A program made the translations under genes and the position numbers. Below are positions 1 to 5,267 of a stretch of 6,488 bases of DNA, in pieces. The stretch is from contig FR889364.1 of assembly GCA_000432895.1 (NCBI GenBank), forward strand, positions 10,429 through 16,916, read 5' to 3'. The stretch's first letter is position 1. Every line of letters starts with the position of its first letter. This DNA is from Firmicutes bacterium CAG:449. GTDB taxonomy: Bacteria; Bacillota_I; Bacilli_A; RFN20; CAG-449. Below the pieces are notes generated by a model. The model had not been told where the DNA came from, did no database searches, and worked only from the letters and a program-made list of their open reading frames with translations.

Positions 1-628
1 AATTAATAAGACTTACTTTAAACAATTGATTAAAAGAAAAACATAAAGAATTTTTTATTAAATGAAAAATATTATTCGAATAAATATGAATTTGACAATA
101 CGTAAAAATAAAAACATTAACCAATAAAAAAATTATTATAAAAACAAAAATACTCAAAGGAATATAATATTGAAAATTTATATAAGAAAAAAAATTTTTT
201 AAAAATAATAACAGATATAAAATTATTGATAATATCAAAGTAGATAAAATAAATTCTTTACTTTTTTTCATTCCATTTCTAAAATCTTTAAAAAAAGTAA
301 ATCCTTCTTGATATAAATATTTTTTCATCACAAAAAATCCACCAGATAAACCAATTGCTAAGATAACAAAGCAAGGAATATAAAAAATATCTAAAATAAT
401 TTCTTGATAATAATATCTTTGTAATATTATCAATTCATTATCTTGATTTATTTGGCTTAGTAAAGCATTAGCAAAAACACTTTTAACAATTAAAAAAGTA
501 AATAAAGGTATAGAAAAAATAGCAATCATTAACGATAATTTAATAATTAATGATAAATGATTACGATAAGTAAATTTAAATAATTGCCATCTATTTATAG
601 GTAAGGAAATATTAATTTTCTTTTCCAT
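1..628 (-). CDS. Multi-pass membrane protein, DUF624/YesL-like, 3' end outside the window
   Basis: The frame is open from an ATG at 626-628 to the left edge, giving 209 residues with no stop, so the gene is partial at its C-terminus. Four hydrophobic segments are visible at about residues 27-49, 78-101, 126-144 and 155-178. A Gly-rich step (LSGGFF, 94-99) is followed by a basic loop, and FFKDFRNGMKK (112-122) sits just before the third segment. This layout and the loop motif resemble the DUF624/YesL family: roughly 200-residue membrane proteins often found beside sugar ABC transporters and glycoside hydrolases. Their biochemical role is not established. It lies 4 bp downstream of the GH2 gene on the same strand, with no clear Shine-Dalgarno sequence, so translational coupling is likely. 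The coding status is solid; the family assignment comes from pattern memory and is moderate. Another small integral membrane family is the main alternative. Confidence 0.75.
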   Translation of the reverse strand, partial: MEKKINISLPINRWQLFKFTYRNHLSLIIKLSLMIAIFSIPLFTFLIVKSVFANALLSQINQDNELIILQRYYYQEIILDIFYIPCFVILAIGLSGGFFVMKKYLYQEGFTFFKDFRNGMKKSKEFILSTLILSIILYLLLFLKNFFSYINFQYYIPLSIFVFIIIFLLVNVFIFTYCQIHIYSNNIFHLIKNSLCFSFNQLFKVSLIN

Positions 629-632
629 TAAT

Positions 633-2399
633 TTATTTTTGAATAATTGCCTTTCTTAACTCTTCTTTATTTGCTTTATAATTTCTATCAAAATCCATTA
701 ATCCATTAATTTCTTGATAAGTATCAGTAAGTTGAGTTACACAAAATCCACAAATATAATCCATTTCTCTAATAACTTTAATTAATGATGATAATCTTTT
801 AACATATAATTCTTCAGAAGATACCTTATCACCATATCCCCATCCTTCATCATCTTTATTTTGATAACCAATTCCTGCAAATTCATCAATTAAAATAGGT
901 TGTCCATTATATTTTGTGTTTCCAACAAATGGAATTCTTAATTGCGTGTAATCATTTCTATTTTCACCATCTAAAACCCCTTTTATATCTTCATAAAAAT
1001 GTTTTAAATCTTTATAATCTTGTGCATAATTATGGAAAGTAACAATATCACTATATGTTTGTTCCCATCCATCATTTGAAATAACTGGTCTAAAAGGATC
1101 ATATGATTTTGTTAAATGATATAAAGTTTGTGTAAAATGTCTTTGACGTGAAGAAGAAGTTAATTGATTTACTCCCCAAGATTCATTAACAGGAACCCAT
1201 ACAACAATAGATTGATGATTATAATTTTGTTTGACAACTTCCATCCATTCACTAGTAACATTATCAATAGAATTATCTTTAAATTCATAAGAAGAAGGCA
1301 TTTCACAAAAAACAAACATACCTAGCATATCACAAAGGTAATAAAATCTTTCATCTTCAATTTTTTGATGCATTCTTATTCCATTAAAGCCTAATTCTTT
1401 ACAATATAAAATATCATTTAATAATTCTTCTTCTGAACCAGTTAATCCACTATTTCTAAAATATCCTTGGTCTAAAACAAGTCTTAAGTAAACTGGATTA
1501 AGATTTAATGTAAGATGATTTTTCTCAGCTTTAAAAAATCTAAAACCAAAATATGAACCAACTTCATCAACTAATTTATTGTTATTATCATATAAATAAA
1601 ATTTAATATCATAAAATAAAGGATTTTCAATAGTCCACCAATGAATTTTAAATCCTTCTAAATCATTAGTAAAATCAATATCATATGTATGATTTTTTCT
1701 AATAAGTTTTAATTTATCATCAGCAATAATTTTATTATTAAATTCAACTACAGTTTGAAGATAATAACCTTCTTTAAAATTATCTATATCATATTCAAAT
1801 TCCACATGATAATTATCTTCTTTTGGAGTCATTTTAATGCGTTTAATATGCGTTAAATTAACTTTTTCAAACCATACAGATTTCCAAATCCCTGAAGTAG
1901 GCAAATACCAACATCCAAAAGGATGATTTAACCAGGTTTGTTTTCCTCTTGGTTTACAACAATCATTATCATCTTCAACTCTTAAAGTAATTATAGTTTC
2001 TTTTTTATCACTTATTGCATTAGTAATATCAAAACTAAATCTACAATAACCACCTTTATGCTCACCAATAAAAATTCCATTTACCCATAATTTTGCAAAA
2101 TAATCAACACCTTCAAAATTCAAAATAATTCTTTCATTGTCTTTGATTTCAAAAAGTTGTTTTTTTGTATACCACATTATTTTATGATAAGTATTATCAT
2201 TTACTTCACTTTTCAATGTTTGATATGCAAATGGAACTATAATTTTATTTAATAATTTATCACTTTGAAACCATCTTTGCTTTTCGCCTATATCATTATC
2301 ATCAAAAGAAAAACTCCATTCGCCATCAAGTAATCCCCAATTATTACGAACAAATTGTGGTCTTGGATAGCCTTTTAAATAACATTTTGCATTTTGCAT
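633..2399 (-). CDS. Glycoside hydrolase family 2 enzyme (beta-galactosidase/beta-glucuronidase-like), cytoplasmic
   Basis: This 588-aa protein has the GH2 order. A jelly-roll sugar-binding domain covers about residues 10-180, with YPRPQFVRNNW near the start and PTSGIWKSVW at 167-176. An immunoglobulin-like domain covers about 185-290, and a TIM barrel follows from about 295. The predicted acid/base is E406 in VPVNESWG, and the nucleophile is E506 in ILIDEFAG. GIRMHQKIED at 340-349 and TQLTDTYQEINGL at 555-567 match the compact bacterial GH2 group of about 590 residues, much shorter than LacZ. There is no signal peptide, so it should act on imported oligosaccharides in the cytoplasm. Sequence alone does not settle galactosidase, glucuronidase, galacturonidase or arabinosidase specificity. 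The start is fixed by AAAGGAG at 2406-2412, 6 nt upstream of the ATG. It is first in an operon with the membrane gene and divergent from an AraC regulator, which probably controls it. Confidence 0.93.
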   Translation of the reverse strand: MQNAKCYLKGYPRPQFVRNNWGLLDGEWSFSFDDNDIGEKQRWFQSDKLLNKIIVPFAYQTLKSEVNDNTYHKIMWYTKKQLFEIKDNERIILNFEGVDYFAKLWVNGIFIGEHKGGYCRFSFDITNAISDKKETIITLRVEDDNDCCKPRGKQTWLNHPFGCWYLPTSGIWKSVWFEKVNLTHIKRIKMTPKEDNYHVEFEYDIDNFKEGYYLQTVVEFNNKIIADDKLKLIRKNHTYDIDFTNDLEGFKIHWWTIENPLFYDIKFYLYDNNNKLVDEVGSYFGFRFFKAEKNHLTLNLNPVYLRLVLDQGYFRNSGLTGSEEELLNDILYCKELGFNGIRMHQKIEDERFYYLCDMLGMFVFCEMPSSYEFKDNSIDNVTSEWMEVVKQNYNHQSIVVWVPVNESWGVNQLTSSSRQRHFTQTLYHLTKSYDPFRPVISNDGWEQTYSDIVTFHNYAQDYKDLKHFYEDIKGVLDGENRNDYTQLRIPFVGNTKYNGQPILIDEFAGIGYQNKDDEGWGYGDKVSSEELYVKRLSSLIKVIREMDYICGFCVTQLTDTYQEINGLMDFDRNYKANKEELRKAIIQK

Positions 2400-2440
2400 G
2401 GTAAACTCCTTTTTTAATTAATTTGATTTTTAAAAACATA

Positions 2441-2469
2441 TTCGTTACTATTAAATTATATCATATAAA
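2441..2469 (+). promoter_or_regulatory. Weak candidate promoter for the first AraC-family gene
   Basis: TATAAA at 2464-2469 is a reasonable -10. TTCGTT, 17 bp upstream at 2441-2446, is a poor -35. Transcription would start near 2476, just ahead of the direct repeat at 2481-2520, and would overlap the divergent GH2 -10. The 13-bp palindrome TTATATCATATAA at 2456-2468 covers both -10 elements. Such AT-rich matches are common by chance in this sequence. Confidence 0.3.
2455..2463 (-). promoter_or_regulatory. Extended -10 promoter of the GH2 operon
   Basis: Read on the minus strand, this is TGATATAAT: a perfect TATAAT with the TGn extension. It lies about 55 bp ahead of the GH2 ATG, and predicted transcription starts near 2448. 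The sequence 16-18 bp upstream (near 2478-2483) is not a good -35. An extended -10 with a poor -35 fits an activator-dependent promoter. No start site has been mapped; this is a match to consensus only. Confidence 0.6.
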
Positions 2470-2480
2470 AAAATGATTAC

Positions 2481-2520
2481 TATGTTGAAAAAAACCAAAT
2501 ATGTACAAAAAAACACCAAA
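2481..2520. repeat. Tandem imperfect direct repeat, candidate AraC-type operator
   Basis: Two adjacent copies are visible: TATGTTGAAAAAAACCAAA at 2481-2499 and TATGTACAAAAAAACACCAAA at 2500-2520. Both share TATGT, two variable bases, seven A and a final CCAAA; the second has two extra bases before the CCAAA. The copies start 19 bp apart, close to two helical turns. They lie about 33-72 bp upstream of the predicted GH2 transcription start and inside the leader of the divergent regulator gene. Direct repeats at two-turn spacing next to a weak -35 are the usual binding arrangement for AraC-family activators. The repeat is seen in the sequence; that a regulator binds it is inference. Confidence 0.55.
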
Positions 2521-2529
2521 GGAGATTAA

Positions 2530-3420
2530 ATGGACGCTATATTATCAAAATATCATGATGATTTCTTAGATGGTTCTGAAACCATATATAATTATGTTCC
2601 TTCTACAAACTTTACTTATCTATTTTATGCCCAAATTGTTGGAATCCAAAAATTAGGTCCAAATTACTATAATGAATTAGCTATGGCTAAAGAATACATG
2701 GTTCAATATACAATGGAAGGTGAAGGATCTGTAATCATTGAAAACGAAGAATTTATTGCCAAAAAAGGTGATATTCTTATCATTCCAAATTATAAACATC
2801 ATATCTTAAAAACAATAAATGGAAAGCCTTGGAAAATAGCTTTTATTCATATTTTTGATAATGAAATTGTTACAAGAATAACAGAAAAAATTTATACAAA
2901 ACACAAATTTGTAATTCACAATGTCGATGAAAATAAAATTGTTCCATATATAAAAGAGATAATTTCATTATTATCAGACGATTTAGAAAAAAATGAATTT
3001 AAAGTATCTAGTGTTATATATAAAATACTAATGGAAATATGCGAACAAAGTAATGTTTTTAAATCAGATGATATTGATTTTGAACTTGCAGGTGTTATAA
3101 ACTTTTTAAAACAAAATTATAATAAACCAATAAAATTAAAAGACATATTAACTTATACTAATTATTCAAAAAACCATTTAGAAAGACTTTTCAAATCTAA
3201 AATGAACATGACTATTAAAGACTTTATTTCAAAATTAAGATTAAGAAAAGCTCAAGAACTCATTTTGACAACCAATATGTATTTTAAAGAAATTACTTTA
3301 TCAGTTGGATTAAGCGATTATAGATCTTTAGTTTATTTATTTCAAAATTCAGTTGGAATGACACCAAGTGAATATAGAATTAGAGGTAAAAAGTTACTTA
3401 AAGAAGAAAAATCTTTCTAA
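2530..3420 (+). CDS. AraC-family transcriptional regulator with N-terminal cupin sensor
   Basis: This 296-aa protein has the standard AraC layout. A cupin-like ligand-binding half includes YMVQYTMEGEGSVIIENEEF at 56-75 and GDILIIPNYKHH at 80-91. A helical linker follows, then two helix-turn-helix motifs at about 203-223 (KLKDILTYTNYSKNHLERLF) and 252-275. The second motif ends in the family signature GMTPSEYR (276-283). The ligand is probably a sugar, judged from the neighbouring glycosidase, but no residue shows which one. The start is supported by AAAGGAG at 2518-2524, 5 nt before the ATG. It is divergent from the GH2 operon and is the best candidate for its regulator; the repeat at 2481-2520 in its own leader also allows self-repression. 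The 3' end is complete (TAA). Confidence 0.93.
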   Translation: MDAILSKYHDDFLDGSETIYNYVPSTNFTYLFYAQIVGIQKLGPNYYNELAMAKEYMVQYTMEGEGSVIIENEEFIAKKGDILIIPNYKHHILKTINGKPWKIAFIHIFDNEIVTRITEKIYTKHKFVIHNVDENKIVPYIKEIISLLSDDLEKNEFKVSSVIYKILMEICEQSNVFKSDDIDFELAGVINFLKQNYNKPIKLKDILTYTNYSKNHLERLFKSKMNMTIKDFISKLRLRKAQELILTTNMYFKEITLSVGLSDYRSLVYLFQNSVGMTPSEYRIRGKKLLKEEKSF

Positions 3421-3446
3421 AAAAAATATCTAAAATTATTAAATTT

Positions 3447-3460
3447 TATCAAATTTGATA
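3447..3460. repeat. Perfect 14-bp palindrome upstream of the second AraC gene
   Basis: TATCAAATTTGATA reads the same on both strands. It lies 34 bp before the second regulator's ATG and 26 bp after the first regulator's stop. Flanking A/T runs extend it into a longer imperfect stem with a 2-nt bulge. It could be an operator or a weak terminator for the first regulator. Roughly one perfect palindrome of this length is expected by chance in an AT-rich window of this size, so its position is the only reason to note it. Confidence 0.3.
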
Positions 3461-3479
3461 CAAAATTTTAAAAATAGTT

Positions 3480-3490
3480 TATATTATAAT
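3480..3490 (+). promoter_or_regulatory. Candidate -10 elements immediately before the second AraC gene
   Basis: TATATT at 3480-3485 and TATAAT at 3485-3490 overlap and lie only 4-9 bp before the ATG at 3495. TTGATA at 3455-3460 is a fair -35 for the first, but with a long 19-bp spacer. Transcription would start within a few bases of the ATG and give a leaderless or near-leaderless message. That agrees with the absence of a Shine-Dalgarno sequence there. Confidence 0.35.
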
Positions 3491-3494
3491 TAAT

Positions 3495-4295
3495 ATGAAA
3501 CAAATTGATATTTCCACTTTAACACTAAATAAAATTCTTGCAATTAATGTTATTCACCGAACAAGTAATCAAATATATATTCGTAAAGGTAGAGTTTCTT
3601 TTGCTTTTGCTATTAAATTAAATGGTAAAACTTTTTATAAATACAATAATAAAGACTATCTTTCTGATAATGAAAATATGATTTTTTTATCAAAAAATAT
3701 TGACTATTCATTCTTTTGTAAAGAACCAGGAGAATGCATTATGATTGAATTTGATGGAACATTACAAAATGAAGAATTTGGCATAATGTCATTTCATCTA
3801 AACAAAAAGAATTCACAAGAAATATTAAAACTATTTAAAAATATTGCTTACATTTGGAATAACAAAAAAGATAATTATTATTTAAAATGCAAATCTATTT
3901 TTTATGAAATATCTTATTTAGCCTCTTTAAAAAATAATTATGATTATCATCCAAAAAGTACAGAAAAAATCATTGAAAAATCAATGGATTATATTTTAAA
4001 TCATTATGACGATCCAAATATTTCTAATGATTTTTTAGCTAAAACAAGTGGAATATCAACTATATATTTTAGAAAAGTTTTCTTTAAGATATATAACACT
4101 TCACCTATTAAATATTTAAATGCTATTCGTTTTGAAAAAGCTAAAGAATTATTAATTGGTGATTATAACTCTATTTCTGATGTTGCTACTTCTGTAGGTT
4201 TTTCTAGTGTTTACACTTTTTCTAAAGCTTTCAAAAATGAAATAGGTGAATCACCTAGCGATTATATTAAACATTTTAGAAATAACATTGATTAA
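3495..4295 (+). CDS. AraC-family transcriptional regulator with divergent sensor domain
   Basis: This 266-aa protein has a confident C-terminal AraC DNA-binding domain. Helix-turn-helix one is at about 177-197 (NDFLAKTSGISTIYFRKVFF) and two at about 226-247, followed by GESPSDYI at 251-258. The N-terminal half (about 1-100) is beta-rich and probably cupin-like, with GECIMIEFDG at 79-88, but too divergent to suggest a ligand. There is no Shine-Dalgarno sequence before the ATG, and the upstream frame meets a TGA at 3456-3458 without offering another ATG. It follows the first regulator by 74 bp on the same strand, so co-transcription is possible. No target gene is evident here; its targets may lie outside the window or include its own promoter. 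Its nearest downstream neighbour is an antiporter remnant, so the pair may once have formed a longer locus. Confidence 0.9.
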   Translation: MKQIDISTLTLNKILAINVIHRTSNQIYIRKGRVSFAFAIKLNGKTFYKYNNKDYLSDNENMIFLSKNIDYSFFCKEPGECIMIEFDGTLQNEEFGIMSFHLNKKNSQEILKLFKNIAYIWNNKKDNYYLKCKSIFYEISYLASLKNNYDYHPKSTEKIIEKSMDYILNHYDDPNISNDFLAKTSGISTIYFRKVFFKIYNTSPIKYLNAIRFEKAKELLIGDYNSISDVATSVGFSSVYTFSKAFKNEIGESPSDYIKHFRNNID

Positions 4296-4342
4296 AAATT
4301 GTTTTATTAATAAACATGTTGTCAATCGCGGTCAATATTAAA

Positions 4343-4371
4343 TTTTCACATTTATATATATTTTCTATTAT
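4343..4371 (+). promoter_or_regulatory. Candidate promoter ahead of a terminator-bearing leader
   Basis: TTTTCA at 4343-4348 and TATTAT at 4366-4371 have a 17-bp spacer and match the vegetative consensus at 4 of 6 and 5 of 6 positions. Transcription would start near 4378, giving a leader or short RNA of about 85 nt that ends at the terminator before 4464. This is a consensus match in AT-rich DNA, so confidence is low. Confidence 0.35.
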
Positions 4372-4419
4372 TTATTTGAGAATGATTTTTCCCATGTTTA
4401 ATCTAAAGTGCTATTAAAG

Positions 4420-4463
4420 CTGATGACGTCTATGATTTTTATCATGGAACATCAGTTTTTTTT
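4420..4463 (+). terminator. Strong intrinsic terminator 19 bp before the antiporter remnant
   Basis: CTGATG (4420-4425) pairs with CATCAG (4450-4455). After a small internal loop, TCTATGAT (4429-4436) pairs with ATCATGGA (4441-4448) through one G-T wobble, leaving a TTTT loop. Eight T follow at 4456-4463. It may end transcription from the AraC genes, whose last stop is 125 bp upstream, or act as an attenuator for the remnant downstream. Confidence 0.8.
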
Positions 4464-4482
4464 GTTCTAAGAAAGAATATTT

Positions 4483-4842
4483 ATGTTTTTAAGTTTATTT
4501 ATTTTTATGTTTTTGGGAGTTTTAGGAGGAATCTTATTTGAAAAATTAAAACTACCAAAATTAATTTGGTATTTAATTTTAGGAATTCTAATTGGCCCAT
4601 CAGTATTCAGATCAATTGGTGTTTTAATATGTTTAATTTGTACTAACTATAATTTTAAAGAGAAAACATTTATTATCATTTCTTATTTACCAAAAGCAAC
4701 TGTACAAGCCTCTATTGGAGCAATATGCTTAAATGAAGGCTTAGAATGTGGAACAATAGTTTTACTATGAGCAGTAATTTCTATTTTATTAAGTGCACCT
4801 ATTGGCGCTATTTTAATGGATACATCATATAAAAATTACTAG
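4483..4842 (+). pseudogene. CPA1 (NhaP-like) Na+/H+ antiporter remnant, internal deletion and in-frame TGA
   Basis: The first 42 residues (GGILFEKLKLPKLIWYLILG at 15-34, then ILIGPSVF) match the N-terminus of CPA1-type cation:proton antiporters. From RSIGVLICLI (43-52) the sequence jumps directly to the C-terminal part of that family, with YLPKATVQASIGAI at 68-81 and GLECGTIVLL to 95. An in-frame TGA follows at 4768-4770. The same frame then continues with family-like sequence (AVISILLSAPIGAILMD) to TAG at 4840-4842. Family members have about 400 residues, so roughly 250-300 central codons, including the ion-binding core, are missing, and the product could not transport ions. The join near 4603-4611 stays in frame. 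If TGA were read as Trp, a 119-residue membrane protein would result. The weak purine stretch AGAAAG precedes the ATG. A decayed gene is the simplest reading; an expressed mini-protein is possible. Confidence 0.8.
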
Positions 4843-4855
4843 ATAAGAATTAATT

Positions 4856-4894
4856 TAATGTTGCAAAATACAACATTATTTGCAACATTATTTT
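4856..4894 (+). terminator. Intrinsic terminator after the antiporter remnant
   Basis: A perfect 12-bp stem pairs 4856-4867 (TAATGTTGCAAA) with 4879-4890 (TTTGCAACATTA) around an 11-nt loop. TTTT follows at 4891-4894. It begins 14 bp after the remnant's TAG. Its retention suggests that the locus was once a complete transcription unit. The sequence also holds an 11-nt direct repeat, CAACATTATTT, at 4871-4881 and 4883-4893. Confidence 0.65.
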
Positions 4895-4922
4895 AAAAGA
4901 AAAAGAGCTGAAATACAGCTCT
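4895..4922 (-). terminator. Intrinsic terminator of the leftward ATPase operon
   Basis: Read on the minus strand, AGAGCTG (4922-4916) pairs with CAGCTCT (4910-4904) around a 5-nt loop. The downstream tract TTTTTCTTTT runs from 4904 to 4895, its first T being also the last base of the stem. It starts 3 bp after the TAA of the 113-aa gene and faces the + strand terminator of the antiporter remnant. Confidence 0.8.
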
Positions 4923-4924
4923 AA

Positions 4925-5266
4925 TTACACAATATAATCTTTAAATAATTTATCTAATTCTTCAAGCAAAGAATAAAGTATACCTCGTGATTTTCCAATA
5001 GAAGGATAATATACTGAACAACCAATTTTAACAACACCATTATCATCATTTAGTAAATGATATGTAATACTAGCGTTACCAATCATTCCATTAATTTCCA
5101 AATAATCACGATATTCTTTAATATTATAATAGCCTTTATTTTCCATATATAGTTTTAACATTTCCATAACCTTAGTTGGATTCTGTTTAACTTTTACAGG
5201 CCATAACCTTGCATTAGATGAATCCTCATCACTAATGGAAAATTTCTCTAAAAAAGCTATTTTCAT
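4925..5266 (-). CDS. Hypothetical 113-aa protein co-transcribed with a sugar ABC ATPase
   Basis: I do not recognise this family. The protein is soluble, with no signal peptide or membrane segment. It appears to be a small alpha/beta domain: an amphipathic helix at about 31-44 (KVMEMLKLYMENKG), then beta-strands with YLEINGMIGNASITYHLL at 55-72 and VVKIGCSVYYP at 78-88, and a C-terminal helix of LYSLLEELDKLFKDYI type. The pattern resembles small domains in which a helix is followed by an antiparallel sheet, but I cannot name one. Its ATG lies 1 bp after the ATPase stop codon. Its ribosome site, GAGGAA at 5271-5276, overlaps the last two codons of the ATPase, so the two are almost certainly translated from one message. 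A terminator follows directly, making it the last gene. A role linked to the transporter is inferred from context only. Confidence 0.85.
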   Translation of the reverse strand: MKIAFLEKFSISDEDSSNARLWPVKVKQNPTKVMEMLKLYMENKGYYNIKEYRDYLEINGMIGNASITYHLLNDDNGVVKIGCSVYYPSIGKSRGILYSLLEELDKLFKDYIV

Positions 5267-5267
5267 T

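Noticed and set aside
2434..2452. A possible catabolite (cre) or LacI-type site around ATTCGTTACT in the GH2 leader.
   Set aside because: The central CG is present, but the flanks lack the required symmetry and the TG/CA ends of a cre site.
3421..3475. An intrinsic terminator between the two AraC genes.
   Set aside because: The stem is nearly all A/T with a bulge and no convincing T-tract after it; I list only its 14-bp perfect core as a palindrome.
4420..4455. CTGATGA at 4420-4426 recalls the conserved core of a hammerhead ribozyme.
   Set aside because: The required GAAA core partner is absent (the sequence reads GGAAC), and CTGATG pairs with CATCAG as the base of a terminator stem.
4843..4924. 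The inverted and direct repeats in this gap as a mobile element or CRISPR remnant.
   Set aside because: They are explained by two back-to-back terminators of convergent units; there are no repeat-spacer units, transposase or target duplications.
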